A stretch of 25,838 nt of DNA from a virus: the IMG/VR virus record IMGVR_UViG_3300017782_004476, positions 1 through 25,838 of that record, one strand, 5' to 3'. Below the pieces are notes generated by a model. The model ran no database searches, was not told where the DNA came from, and saw only the letters and a list, made by a program, of their open reading frames with translations. The position numbers were made by a program, and so were the translations under genes. This document shows, one piece after another, positions 1-7,357 of the stretch (its first letter is position 1; each line of letters starts with the position of its first letter).

Positions 1-22
1 TATGAGTGACAATTGCAAGCCA

Positions 23-235
23 TTAGATGATAGCCTTGTAAACGGCTTCACGGACCGAAGTATCTTCCGCTTCTTCTGTTTCGGCATAATCGCCAAGCAT
101 TGCCAGTTCGTTTTGCGCCCAATTCCAAGCGGCCTCGACGGGGTAGCCTAATGCTTCGTGTAAGTTACGAGCCATAAAAACAATCGTTTCTACTTTTCCG
201 TTTCCTTCGTCGGTGAACATTCCGTAATTTGTCAT
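23..235 (-). CDS. small hypothetical protein behind conserved promoter
   Basis: This 70-residue acidic protein matches no family I recognise. It has no membrane segment or clear motif; the middle holds Trp and Ala residues (about 36-46) and the C-terminal half is rich in Glu. The ATG start is well supported: a strong Shine-Dalgarno (AAGGAGGG) lies just upstream, and a sigma70-like promoter with two palindromes lies at 255-287. A terminator separates it from the leftward operon to its right, so it is its own transcription unit. Both arginine codons are CGT. An early accessory role, such as host takeover, is inference from the shared promoter only. Confidence 0.7.
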   Translation of the reverse strand: MTNYGMFTDEGNGKVETIVFMARNLHEALGYPVEAAWNWAQNELAMLGDYAETEEAEDTSVREAVYKAII

Positions 236-254
236 TTTTTCCCTCCTTGGTTAT

Positions 255-287
255 CCCCAATATGGGGTATGAATTGACAAGTGTCAA
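255..287 (-). promoter_or_regulatory. dual-palindrome promoter, copy 1
   Basis: On the minus strand a -35 TTGACA (287-282) and a -10 CATATT (264-259) are separated by 17 bp. The -35 is one arm of the palindrome TTGACA-AG-TGTCAA (274-287). The -10 lies inside CCCCA-ATA-TGGGG (255-267). An A-tract (299-306) lies upstream, where an UP element would sit. The same arrangement recurs at 9312-9343 and 20503-20535. The palindromes look like operator sites, but the regulator that binds them is unknown. Confidence 0.8.
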
Positions 288-298
288 CCCTTAAATCG

Positions 299-338
299 AA
301 AAAAAAGAGGGGAAAGCGAATTTTTTTGCTCACCCCCC
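299..338 (-). terminator. intrinsic terminator of the leftward operon
   Basis: On the minus strand an 11-bp stem (arms 328-338 and 307-317, one mismatch and two G-T pairs) is followed by eight T residues (306-299). It lies just after the end of the last leftward gene (356) and before the promoter of the 23-235 gene. The run of T also forms the A-tract upstream of that promoter. Confidence 0.85.
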
Positions 339-355
339 CTGACAGCTAAGGCTTG

Positions 356-610
356 TTACCCTTTTTTCTTCTTCCACTTCACTCGGTCTAGCTCATTTAT
401 TTGACCTATAACAGGCACGTTGCTCTCTGATGAATGGCGCTTGGCAAAATCAACGTCAGTATTGTGAAGCCTGTTAAGCAGGGTTAAATCTTCCTGTATC
501 TCTTCAAGCTCTGCAACTTCGATCTGACCCAAACTTTTATGTCTGCGGATCATCTTGGTTAGCTTCATAAATATTTCTGAAAATCTCATGTGGAAATAGT
601 CTACCTTCAA
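356..610 (-). CDS. hypothetical protein, last gene of leftward operon
   Basis: This is an 84-residue, mostly helical, charged protein ending in a basic tail (KWKKKKG). I do not recognise a family. Two starts are possible. A TTG at 610, one base after the upstream gene's stop, has AAAGGA about nine bases before it. An ATG at 589 gives a protein seven residues shorter with a more distant AAGG. The TTG is slightly preferred because of coupling to the gene before it. Helices at about residues 30-50 (LEEIQEDLTLLNRL) could form a coiled coil. Confidence 0.6.
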   Translation of the reverse strand: MKVDYFHMRFSEIFMKLTKMIRRHKSLGQIEVAELEEIQEDLTLLNRLHNTDVDFAKRHSSESNVPVIGQINELDRVKWKKKKG

Positions 611-611
611 T

Positions 612-806
612 TTAAAATCCTTTCAGTCCGTCGATTAAGCTATCAAGCTCCTGCTTATCCCAGAGTTTCTTTCGCTTGGCGATTAGTATAGGTCTAGGCA
701 GTTCGCCGTTAAGTTCTAGCCTGCGAAAGGTCTTAGTGCTTAACCCTAAATATGCGGCGGCTTGCTTAGTATCTAAGCAGCGCGGTTCTATATCTGCATT
801 GCCCAT
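612..806 (-). CDS. AlpA/excisionase-like helix-turn-helix protein
   Basis: This is a 64-residue DNA-binding protein of the MerR-like/AlpA group. The order is typical: 'LDTKQAAAYLGLSTKTFRRLE' style recognition helices at about residues 11-31, then a wing with GELPRPI and LWDKQELDSLI near the C terminus. Small proteins of this type act as excisionases or transcription regulators in phages and prophages. The ATG at 806 overlaps the end of the preceding gene by 19 bases. No integrase is visible in the window, so an excision role cannot be supported; a regulator is equally likely. Confidence 0.8.
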   Translation of the reverse strand: MGNADIEPRCLDTKQAAAYLGLSTKTFRRLELNGELPRPILIAKRKKLWDKQELDSLIDGLKGF

Positions 807-1222
807 TGATCATATTCCCCCTTTATTCTGTAAAACGCTTGTAGTGATGCCTGATCTTTACCTAGCTCCGATCTGCTAGTTATCCCGAGGATTGCCCTTA
901 GCCCCTGCGCTCTGCTTTCGTCGGTGTCCTCTACTTCACCCATCCCCATCTGCTCCCGTAAGAAGTTGCCGAATTTATCGGATCTGCATAGCATTTGTGA
1001 TGACACGATAGCCTTTCGACCCTCTTCGCCATTAGACTGCACAGACACTTCATGCAGGGCCGCTACAGCTACCCATTGCTCTTTTTGCGGAGTAGGAACC
1101 CCGAACATCTGTATGGCGCTCTGTGCCTCTTCTAGCGGAACCTCTATCACTAGCTGCGCAACGTTGCGTGTCTTGACGATTTTGAAGTCAGCGTATGTTC
1201 CTTGGATAACCCTGTTTGTCAC
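788..1222 (-). CDS. conserved phage hypothetical protein
   Basis: This is a 144-residue soluble protein. The N-terminal part (VIQGTYADFKIVKTRNVAQLVIEVP) looks like a beta-rich fold followed by an amphipathic helix. Similar small proteins occur beside recombination genes in other phages, to my recollection, but I know of no function. The start is a GTG whose bases overlap the TGA of the upstream HNH gene (GTGA), with AAAGG about ten bases before it. Position between an HNH nuclease and an AlpA-like regulator, in an ERF operon, suggests a part in DNA metabolism. Confidence 0.7.
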   Translation of the reverse strand: MTNRVIQGTYADFKIVKTRNVAQLVIEVPLEEAQSAIQMFGVPTPQKEQWVAVAALHEVSVQSNGEEGRKAIVSSQMLCRSDKFGNFLREQMGMGEVEDTDESRAQGLRAILGITSRSELGKDQASLQAFYRIKGEYDQWAMQI

Positions 1223-1527
1223 GGCTTCAACCTTTCGTAAGCAGGGCTGTTAAGCCATAAGAGCCGAGCCATAAACTGACCATCGTCCCCCCTACCTAGA
1301 CTGCCCTCAAAAAATTTACATTCGTTCCCGCGCTCGTGCAGTTCGCGGTGATGCTTATTGCAGAGGGGGACGGTGTTTTCGTCCCCCGCTTTCAAGCTCA
1401 TTCCCCTTGCGCCTCTCCACGGCCTCAAGAGATGGTGAGCCTCAATCCCGTAATCTGTACCGCAAACCATGCAAGGCCGATCCCTCACAAATCCCAGATG
1501 CTTGAGGTTCACATATCTAGCAGACAT
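1219..1527 (-). CDS. HNH nuclease, DUF968/Ref-like
   Basis: This 102-residue protein has the hallmarks of a zinc-containing HNH nuclease. There is a CxxC knuckle (C19, C22), EAHHLL at 30-34, then PLCNKHHRELH at about 54-64. The motif order resembles DUF968 and the RecA-dependent Ref nuclease, which act in phage recombination or DNA degradation. The ATG is at 1527 and overlaps the upstream TAA by one base. It sits in an operon with an ERF annealing protein, a PD-(D/E)XK nuclease and an SSB-like protein, which supports a recombination role. The exact substrate is unknown. Confidence 0.8.
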   Translation of the reverse strand: MSARYVNLKHLGFVRDRPCMVCGTDYGIEAHHLLRPWRGARGMSLKAGDENTVPLCNKHHRELHERGNECKFFEGSLGRGDDGQFMARLLWLNSPAYERLKP

Positions 1528-1931
1528 TAGAACGGTATTTCGTCATCTGCTATGCTGCTTGATGGTATTTGACCAACCGCATCTGATCCCATAGGTGACT
1601 GCCTTGGCGCGTCTAACGGTGGCGCTAAAGATATGGCGGTGTAGTCGTTGCCATTCTTGCTCTGCTTTTTGCGCCCCCAAACCTTCATTGGTCCAGATTT
1701 GGTTTCTAAATTCCCGCTCATGTCAGCGTCATTTTCATTACGCTTTTCGTTGGGAAATATAGCTCCGATCTTCTGATAGAACTCAAAAATTGTTTTTCCG
1801 CTTTTGGTTTTCGTTTGAACAATAGCGCAGTGTTCTTGACTGCCATCTATGTTCACGGGACCGCTGCGGATGATCTTTTGGTCCTCGGCGGGGAACAACG
1901 CCCCGCGATTGGTATCGTCGTATTCGCTCAT
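1527..1931 (-). CDS. putative ssDNA-binding protein with SSB-type acidic tip
   Basis: This protein of about 134 residues opens with DDTNRGALFP, a start seen in a family of short phage proteins, and ends with DDEIPF. That last motif matches the acidic C-terminal tip of bacterial SSB (DDDIPF type) that recruits repair and replication partners. Between them are a beta-rich region (residues about 20-100) and a Pro/Ser-rich linker. The ATG at 1931 forms an ATGA overlap with the preceding stop and is preferred over a GTG at 1943. It lacks a recognisable full OB-fold signature, so ssDNA binding is inferred from the tip, the size and the ERF neighbourhood. Confidence 0.65.
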   Translation of the reverse strand: MSEYDDTNRGALFPAEDQKIIRSGPVNIDGSQEHCAIVQTKTKSGKTIFEFYQKIGAIFPNEKRNENDADMSGNLETKSGPMKVWGRKKQSKNGNDYTAISLAPPLDAPRQSPMGSDAVGQIPSSSIADDEIPF

Positions 1932-2293
1932 CTGTCTATCCACTGCATAATTAATCTTGTTACATCTGCATCAGAATATTTAGGTTTCGTAAAATCCTTC
2001 TGCTCTTTTAGCTTTCCCTTAAGCACATCGACCTGTTCAGTCAATTCGTCAACCTGTAGCTGCAAGTCCGCGTTTTCTTCTGATAGATCGTAATCTATCT
2101 CTATGTGGTCTATAGTTACATCGAAGAAGGCCGCAATCTTATCTCGTGTTGCCTGTCTAGGTGATTTTGTCTCACCACTTTCAATCATGCTAAAGCCCGA
2201 CTGTGACATTCCAAGATGCTCTGCAAGTTGAACCTGAGTAAGCCCTGCGTTTTCACGCAAATTAATTATTTTTTGTGCGTCTACTGCTCTCAT
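1928..2293 (-). CDS. XRE-family transcription regulator with coiled-coil tail
   Basis: This is a 121-residue protein. Residues about 5-60 form a Cro/CI-type helix-turn-helix (RENAGLTQVQLAEHLGMSQS, then SMIESGETKSPRQ). Residues about 68-100 (LQLQVDELTEQVDVLKGKL) are a heptad-type coiled coil likely to support dimerisation. I chose the ATG at 2293 because it makes an ATGA overlap with the preceding stop and has AGGGAGAT before it; an upstream GTG/ATG would add 13 residues inside the previous gene. It could regulate the early operon, possibly through the palindromic operators, but no binding data exist here. Confidence 0.85.
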   Translation of the reverse strand: MRAVDAQKIINLRENAGLTQVQLAEHLGMSQSGFSMIESGETKSPRQATRDKIAAFFDVTIDHIEIDYDLSEENADLQLQVDELTEQVDVLKGKLKEQKDFTKPKYSDADVTRLIMQWIDR

Positions 2294-2565
2294 ATCAATC
2301 TCCCTGATTGTTCTTGAGTGTCTGGCTTCCACGGGATTGTGATAAGCCGATAGTCTTTACCGCCTGATTTCGATTTAAAGACGATACTTTTCTGGCCGTG
2401 TTCTTGCCAGTATTCGCATTGATCTTTCGCAAGGGTCATTGTGTTAGAGGCAAACTTGATAATGATGCCCCCTGCCCTTATCGCGTTCTGCAATTCGTAA
2501 TCTCTTACGTCTGCTCCCTGCTTTCCGTTTACATAGAAAAGCTTTTTAACTGCCTTCTTGATCAC
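2290..2565 (-). CDS. hypothetical protein in the recombination operon
   Basis: This is a 91-residue, basic protein that I do not recognise. Its N terminus (MIKKAVKKLFYVNG) is Lys-rich, and the rest alternates short beta-like segments (IIIKFASNTMTLA, KSIVFKSKS). The start is a GTG that shares bases with the TGA of the ERF gene (GTGA), so it is translationally coupled. It is likely an accessory DNA-metabolism protein because of its place between ERF and the XRE regulator. Confidence 0.65.
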   Translation of the reverse strand: MIKKAVKKLFYVNGKQGADVRDYELQNAIRAGGIIIKFASNTMTLAKDQCEYWQEHGQKSIVFKSKSGGKDYRLITIPWKPDTQEQSGRLI

Positions 2566-3293
2566 TTCGCGCTCTCCCAGATTTGTTCTATTGATTTGAT
2601 AGAGTTGATAAGCGCGTCCTTCTGCTTTTGGCTCAACGTCACATCATCTTGAACGTCTGCCATTACGCGTTCAATTTCATCCGCATTGAATGCATACGCC
2701 TCTGGGGTTTTCTTAACCTCGGCCTTCATAAGAGAACCCCAAGGGCGAATGTCGGTAAACGATTGGACAAGAGAACATTCTGCATTAAATACGCGATACG
2801 GCGCGCCCGAATATGCAAAGTCTATTTCGTCATCCTGTCCACCCTTCTGCTTGTCGTTGGCGTCCGCATCGTGAGTTGTGGCGGTATGCTCTACCTCTTG
2901 CACCTCTGGCTCTTCATATTCGCCCGTGGGGATCTTAAATATGGTTCGTAAGGCAAACTTCTCTGCATAACTTAACGCGCTACCGCAAGACTGTGCGCCC
3001 GTGTAGGGGCAATATACAGTCCTATGGACCGCGCTTTCCCAAACCTCTCCGCTGCTGTGCAGAATGTGGAAGTCAAACGTGGCCTTGTAAGTCTTGCCAT
3101 CTGGTGAAATCGCCGCTTCCGTTTCGGTTGGAACAATTACCAAACCTGCATCAGTAAGCAGTGGTCTTATCTTCTCATAGTATTGGTCAATGCTGACGTA
3201 GTTGTATGACGCAAATTTATTTTCGCTATCATGGCCCAAGCGCCGCACTTGTCCCTGCACCTTTAAGAGTGCTTTTATGATCTCTGGTTTCAT
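2562..3293 (-). CDS. erf: ERF-family single-strand annealing protein
   Basis: This is a 243-residue protein of the ERF superfamily, which anneals complementary single strands during phage recombination. Residues about 1-135 carry the family features: an N-terminal helix with KVQGQVRRLGHDSEN, NYVSIDQYYEKIRPLL, and the core YTGAQSCGSALSYAEKFALR. The remaining residues form a variable acidic linker (about 130-155) and a C-terminal part that ends in helices. The ATG at 3293 is preferred: it makes an ATGA overlap with the nuclease stop and has GGGGGAT nine bases before it, whereas the ATG at 3311 lacks a ribosome site. Confidence 0.9.
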   Translation of the reverse strand: MKPEIIKALLKVQGQVRRLGHDSENKFASYNYVSIDQYYEKIRPLLTDAGLVIVPTETEAAISPDGKTYKATFDFHILHSSGEVWESAVHRTVYCPYTGAQSCGSALSYAEKFALRTIFKIPTGEYEEPEVQEVEHTATTHDADANDKQKGGQDDEIDFAYSGAPYRVFNAECSLVQSFTDIRPWGSLMKAEVKKTPEAYAFNADEIERVMADVQDDVTLSQKQKDALINSIKSIEQIWESAK

Positions 3294-4057
3294 TGGTTGG
3301 TTATCCCCCATATGTCCATTGCTGCTAGTTTCGTGGTTTCTCCCCAGTAAAAGCTATCCATGTCGGGAAATACACAGCGACAACATTCAAATATGTCATC
3401 GCTAAAGGATAGGGTTCTCTCAAGCGTAAACGCTGCCCTCTCTACCTCTAAGAGCCTCTGGTTGACGTTCTCAACCTTAAAGGGGTTCACGGTGGTTTTG
3501 CTTACATAGTCGATCCAAGGCTCTCTGCCTGTCCCGAGCGCGTAGATAGAGGCTTGTCTAGCCGCGCCTGATGTTACGGCATTGGTTGTGCGCCCAACGG
3601 ATTTAACATCCCTCACCTTGTCCTCATAGAGCAGATCAAAGTATCCAATCCAAGGCACGGGACATTCGCCAATCTTAACGTTTACCTTGCCCTGCTCTTC
3701 CTTAAAAACGCCCTTAAGGTTGCTGTAAAAATTTATACATTGGTCAATCATTGGATCAACCAAAGCGTTTTCCTTTTCAATCTTCTGCGGATCGTGATTG
3801 TCGAGGGCGCGGTTCTTGGACTTGTTAAAGCTATTAGAAGCAATCTTTCGAAGGTCGGACTTCTTTCTAGTCGCGTTAGACGCAATCGCGGACGCTACCC
3901 TATCAATCGCAGTCCCGCGCCACGCTGCGGGGCCAGCTTCGCCATCTCGTATTCCCGCGATTTTAAGTAAGCAGAGAGCGGGTTGTGCTATCCATAGGTT
4001 GATAGTTGAGGCGCTAAGATATTCAACGCCGTGCTTTTTAAAGGTGTTCTTGCCCAT
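3290..4057 (-). CDS. PD-(D/E)XK superfamily nuclease (RecB/Cas4-like)
   Basis: This is a 255-residue nuclease. The order fits the PDDEXK_1 group: WRGTAID near residue 46, GYFDLL with D141, RDVKS with D150 and K152, and RQASIYAL with Q168 and Y172. These supply the metal-binding and QxxxY elements. It probably resects DNA ends to make single strands for the adjacent ERF protein, forming an exonuclease/annealase pair like Red-alpha and Red-beta. A CCRC cluster near residue 225 is present, but a full four-cysteine iron-sulphur set is not evident. It is the first gene of the leftward operon; AAAGGCGG precedes its ATG. Confidence 0.85.
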   Translation of the reverse strand: MGKNTFKKHGVEYLSASTINLWIAQPALCLLKIAGIRDGEAGPAAWRGTAIDRVASAIASNATRKKSDLRKIASNSFNKSKNRALDNHDPQKIEKENALVDPMIDQCINFYSNLKGVFKEEQGKVNVKIGECPVPWIGYFDLLYEDKVRDVKSVGRTTNAVTSGAARQASIYALGTGREPWIDYVSKTTVNPFKVENVNQRLLEVERAAFTLERTLSFSDDIFECCRCVFPDMDSFYWGETTKLAAMDIWGITNQ

Positions 4058-4223
4058 CTATGTCCGCCTTTGGCTTCGTGTGTCCCCTTTCTTTTGGCTC
4101 AATAATCCAATCGCGTCAACCCCCGAAATGGGGTTGCTATTATTTTCATTACAGTCTACTTTCCCTGTCATAGTTTTTGGTACAGTTGCGTATCGTTCAG
4201 TACGTTTGGAGAAAGCAAGTTGC
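4058..4223. promoter_or_regulatory. divergent control region with inverted repeat
   Basis: This 166-bp gap separates the leftward recombination operon from the rightward repressor/replication operon. It holds a perfect inverted repeat, CAACCCC-CGAAAT-GGGGTTG (4117-4136), similar in its CCCC/GGGG arms to the operators at 255, 9312 and 20503. A TTGACG on the minus strand (4119-4114) could be a -35 for the leftward operon, but the -10 at the usual distance is poor. TTGCTA (4134-4139) with TACTTT 17 bp further on is a weak candidate for the rightward genes. This is probably the early switch region, but the exact promoters are uncertain. Confidence 0.55.
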
Positions 4224-4448
4224 ATGATTTTACGAGCCTACCTAACAGAGAGCAAAACGCGGGTTGACGATTTTGCAGAAGAGATTGACGTAAGCAGGGG
4301 CGCGGTCCTTAAGTGGATAAGCGGGGAGCGTTATCCGCGTTACGATTATCTGCAGAGAATATATGAAGCAACCAACGGGGCGGTTACTGCTAATGACTTC
4401 TACGAGCGCAAAGCGCAGCAAGTACAGAAACGTCAGAACAATTCTTGA
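4224..4448 (+). CDS. Cro/YdaS-like helix-turn-helix repressor
   Basis: This is a 74-residue small DNA-binding protein. The helix-turn-helix spans residues about 12-45 (VDDFAEEIDVSRGAVLKWIS, then GERYPRYDYLQRIYEAT), as in Cro-like regulators. The ATG at 4224 is chosen because GGAGA lies before it and the family is this short; the frame is open far upstream, but that part shadows the opposite-strand nuclease gene. It is the first gene right of the divergent control region, the usual place for a Cro or CI-type switch protein. It overlaps the next gene by 56 bases. Confidence 0.8.
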   Translation: MILRAYLTESKTRVDDFAEEIDVSRGAVLKWISGERYPRYDYLQRIYEATNGAVTANDFYERKAQQVQKRQNNS

Positions 4449-4731
4449 TGGTGTAACATTCGACAGTAAAAAAGAAGCTGCCAGATACGCAGATCTAAAG
4501 CTGCTAGAGAAAGCGGGATTAATCCGTGATTTGGAACTGCAACCTCGCATTCCTTTGATCTGCAACGGGGTCAAGATTGGATCTTATGTCGGAGACTTCG
4601 CATATACTGAGAGGGGGGCTAGGGTTATTGAGGACGTAAAATCACCCGCGACAAAGACCCCAGTATATAATTTGAAGAAAAAAATACTCGCAACCTATAG
4701 CCCCCCTATACACATTAAAGAGGTTTTTTAA
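4393..4731 (+). CDS. DUF1064 endonuclease-like protein
   Basis: This is a 112-residue protein of the DUF1064 family, which has a PD-(D/E)XK-like core and is often found with phage replication genes. Visible features in order are RSKYRNVRTILDG, FDSKKEAARYADLKLLEKAG, DLELQPR, YVGDFAY and the catalytic-type VIEDVKSPATKT with D/K residues near 80. Members are thought to act as Holliday-junction or branched-DNA nucleases, though the biochemistry is not settled. The ATG at 4393 gives the usual family N terminus; an upstream ATG at 4363 has a poor ribosome site. Confidence 0.85.
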   Translation: MTSTSAKRSKYRNVRTILDGVTFDSKKEAARYADLKLLEKAGLIRDLELQPRIPLICNGVKIGSYVGDFAYTERGARVIEDVKSPATKTPVYNLKKKILATYSPPIHIKEVF

Positions 4732-4780
4732 TCCGAGCATACAAGATGCTGTGTCAAGCAAACTTTTTAAAAAGCTTTTC

Positions 4781-4808
4781 TTGACGGATGCTTCCGCTTG
4801 CGTATTTT
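4781..4808 (+). promoter_or_regulatory. candidate promoter for replication genes
   Basis: TTGACG (4781-4786) and TATTTT (4803-4808) are 16 bp apart. An A/T-rich stretch just upstream (about 4760-4780) could serve as an UP element. The start of the replication protein at 4851 lies about 40 bases after the expected transcript start. It has no associated CCCC/GGGG palindrome. Confidence 0.5.
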
Positions 4809-4850
4809 GGACGATACCACAAAGCGAAACCAGAACACGGAGCAAACCAA

Positions 4851-5486
4851 ATGAGTTTTGAAGCTATGGCTTGGGCGGCAAAAGCAGATTGCCGCTCCAG
4901 CCTCAATAAGCTTGTCCTAATGATGCTTGCAAATTATGCGGATGAGGACCACACCGCCTACCCATCATATCGAAAGCTAGCAGAGCTTTGCCTTTGCAAT
5001 GAGCGCACGGTGATGCGGGGCATTAAATCCCTTGAGGCTTTGGACCTAATCAGGACGAGCGCGAGATTTTCCAAGAGCGGAAAGCAAACCAGTAACAATT
5101 TTCATCTATTGGTTAGGGGTGACATATCCGACAGGGTGAGGGTGACAAATAATGCACCCAATACTATCAGAGATATACAAGTTAAACCTATCAATAATAA
5201 GGGTGACAAAAAGAACGCCCCATATCCACAAGATTTCGAGCAATGGTGGAAGGCTTACCCGCGCAGTGATGGATCAAAGAAGAAAGCCTTTGACCTATGG
5301 AAATCGGCGGTTAAAAAAATAAACAGAGAAGAGCTTTTGCACCTTACGGTACGGTTTGCAAATGCTGTCAAGGGAAGTAAGTTTATCCCACACGCTACGA
5401 CATGGCTAAATCAGGATCGTTGGGAGACTGTTGGAGCTATGAACACACACACCACACGAAGCAATAGAAACCAGTTAGCAGGATAA
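4851..5486 (+). CDS. winged-helix phage replication protein (O-like)
   Basis: This is a 211-residue protein. Residues about 1-90 form the winged-helix domain common to phage replication initiators (SSLNKLVLMMLANYADED, then YPSYRKLAELC, ERTVMRGIKSLEALDLI). A linker is followed by a C-terminal module (about 130-200) with FEQWWKAYPR and a WLNQDRWE ending, also seen in phage replication proteins that load helicase. The start at 4851 has GGAG eight bases before it; an earlier ATG in frame lacks one. It lies four bases before the primase-helicase gene, so a loader or initiator role for that helicase is likely. Confidence 0.85.
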   Translation: MSFEAMAWAAKADCRSSLNKLVLMMLANYADEDHTAYPSYRKLAELCLCNERTVMRGIKSLEALDLIRTSARFSKSGKQTSNNFHLLVRGDISDRVRVTNNAPNTIRDIQVKPINNKGDKKNAPYPQDFEQWWKAYPRSDGSKKKAFDLWKSAVKKINREELLHLTVRFANAVKGSKFIPHATTWLNQDRWETVGAMNTHTTRSNRNQLAG

Positions 5487-5490
5487 TCAA

Positions 5491-7272
5491 ATGCAAGAAT
5501 TAACGGAGCGCGGGATTGCGCTTAAGAATTTCGCCGCTGGCGATCATAAATCTACTTGTCCCGAGTGTAGCCACACGAGGCGAAACAAAACGGATCAGTG
5601 CCTATCAATCACTATTGAACCTGACGGTGGAGCCGTTTGGAAGTGTCACCACTGCGAGTGGTCGGGCGGCATAGCGGGTAGGAGCTACAGGAGCGATCAG
5701 GAGGGCTATTCCGCAATCAAGGTTAAAGCACCCGAGAAAAGGCCTACACCCGTCCCACCGCTTCCCAAAACGTCCCTGCTAGAGCAGCACTATGAGTGGT
5801 TTGCCAAGCGCGGGATAAGCCGCGAAACGGTGGACGATTTTGGGATCATTAGAACGCAGAAGTTTTTCGGGAATGGGGAGCAGGGGTGCATTGGCTTTCC
5901 ATATTTTGAAAACGGCGAAGTGGTCAACGTTAAGTATCGAACCAGCACCAAGGACTTTAGACAGGAAAAAAATGCAAAGAAAACGCTATTCAATATCGAC
6001 AGGCTACGAGAAGAAAAAACAATCATTTTCGTTGAGGGTGAAATGGATGTTATCGCCTGTTATGAAGCGGGTTTCAAGAATGCGGTTTCGTTGCCAGATG
6101 GAGCGCCTAAAGAAGCAAAGTTTGAAGAGGGAGACAAAAGGTTTTCCGCGATTTCAAACTGCGCAGATGCGCTTGAAGGAAAAGAGCAAGTAATAATCGC
6201 GGTTGATAATGACGAGGCGGGTAACGCCTTGAAGCTTGAGCTCGCCCATAGGTTTGGCAAGGATCGCTGTTCAGTTGTTTCTTGGCCTAGCTATAACGGC
6301 AAGCAGTTGAAAGATGCCAATGAGGTTCTTCTAGCTTTCGGTCACGACATCCTGATTGATTGCATAAACGCGGCGGAGCCTTTCCCCGTCGAGGGCGTTT
6401 ATTCAGTCAGGGACTACCGCCGCGAGGTGTTCGACATATACACGGGCAACATTCAAAAGCCTGTTGATACGGGTTTCCCAAACCTAGACGAGTTTTATCA
6501 GGTCATGTCGGGGACTTTCGCTCTAGTCACGGGGATACCTAATCACGGTAAATCAAATTTTCTTGATCACATGGCGGTCAATCTTATGAAACGGCATGAC
6601 TGGAAGTTTGCGGTTTTTTCACCAGAGCATTCAACGCCAAACCATATTCGCCGACTGGCAGAGAAGATCATTGAGAAGCCTTTTGATGTTGGCCCCAATA
6701 TCCGAATGTCGAAAGATGAACTAGGCAGGGCTATGGACGCCTTGGACCAGTATTTCTTTTTCATGGAGAGCGAGGACGAAATCCCTTCCATTGATTGGCT
6801 GCTAGCAAAATGCAAAAGCGCGGTCCTGAGGTTTGGTTGTCGAGGAATAATCATTGACCCGTACAACGAGATCGACGCCACGCGTAGCGGAGCGAAGAGA
6901 GAGGACGAGCATATCCGAGATCTAATCAGTAAGTGTAAATCGTTTTGCAGATCCCACAATGTTGCAATGTGGATGGTTGCCCACCCTGCTAAGATGCGGC
7001 GGGATGAAACAGGAGCCTATCCGCCGCCCAGCTTGTATGATGTTAGCGGCTCGGCCCACTGGAATAATATGGCGGATGTTGGTCTGGTTGTGCATCGTGA
7101 CTTTGAGGAGGGTCAGACAAGAGTGATCACCCGCAAGATCCGAGAGCAGGGGCTTTATGGTTCGATAGGCGAAGCTTTCTTTTCCTATAACCTATCAAAG
7201 CACATTTACGAGCCTGTTGCAGAAACGCCATTGCATTCCGAAAGCTATCAAAATCACTGGACGCAAGACTAG
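5491..7272 (+). CDS. bifunctional primase-helicase (T7 gp4-like)
   Basis: This is a 593-residue replication protein with three parts. A zinc-binding module has C23, C26, C52 and C55. A TOPRIM primase domain has FVEGEMDV with E182 and VDNDEAG at 238-244. A DnaB/RecA-type helicase domain has Walker A GIPNHGKS at 348-355 and Walker B-like RGIIIDPYN, followed by a WMVAHPAK motif and an Arg-rich end (VITRKIREQG). It unwinds DNA and primes the lagging strand. No DNA polymerase is encoded in this window, so the host enzyme or a gene outside is used. It is the last gene before the repeat region. Confidence 0.93.
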   Translation: MQELTERGIALKNFAAGDHKSTCPECSHTRRNKTDQCLSITIEPDGGAVWKCHHCEWSGGIAGRSYRSDQEGYSAIKVKAPEKRPTPVPPLPKTSLLEQHYEWFAKRGISRETVDDFGIIRTQKFFGNGEQGCIGFPYFENGEVVNVKYRTSTKDFRQEKNAKKTLFNIDRLREEKTIIFVEGEMDVIACYEAGFKNAVSLPDGAPKEAKFEEGDKRFSAISNCADALEGKEQVIIAVDNDEAGNALKLELAHRFGKDRCSVVSWPSYNGKQLKDANEVLLAFGHDILIDCINAAEPFPVEGVYSVRDYRREVFDIYTGNIQKPVDTGFPNLDEFYQVMSGTFALVTGIPNHGKSNFLDHMAVNLMKRHDWKFAVFSPEHSTPNHIRRLAEKIIEKPFDVGPNIRMSKDELGRAMDALDQYFFFMESEDEIPSIDWLLAKCKSAVLRFGCRGIIIDPYNEIDATRSGAKREDEHIRDLISKCKSFCRSHNVAMWMVAHPAKMRRDETGAYPPPSLYDVSGSAHWNNMADVGLVVHRDFEEGQTRVITRKIREQGLYGSIGEAFFSYNLSKHIYEPVAETPLHSESYQNHWTQD

Positions 7273-7357
7273 GCGCAGGGTATAGAGGGTTAGCTTACTA
7301 GGTTCTCTGGTTTGCTTCGTGGTGTTGGGGATGGGTTACGGCCTGTCCCCTTTCCTT

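Noticed and set aside
612-806. Evidence of a lysogeny module from the excisionase-like protein
   Set aside because: No integrase or attachment site is visible, and AlpA-like proteins also act only as regulators, so temperate lifestyle is not claimed.
2294-2332. N-terminal extension of the XRE regulator
   Set aside because: It would overlap the upstream gene by about 40 bases and lacks the ATGA coupling seen at 2293.
3798-4223. Long upstream extension of the Cro-like gene
   Set aside because: The open frame before 4224 shadows the opposite-strand nuclease gene; the family length and ribosome site favour the ATG at 4224.
5790-6260. Minus-strand open frames within the primase-helicase gene
   Set aside because: They are antisense shadows of a well-supported gene with TOPRIM and Walker motifs; no ribosome sites or protein features.
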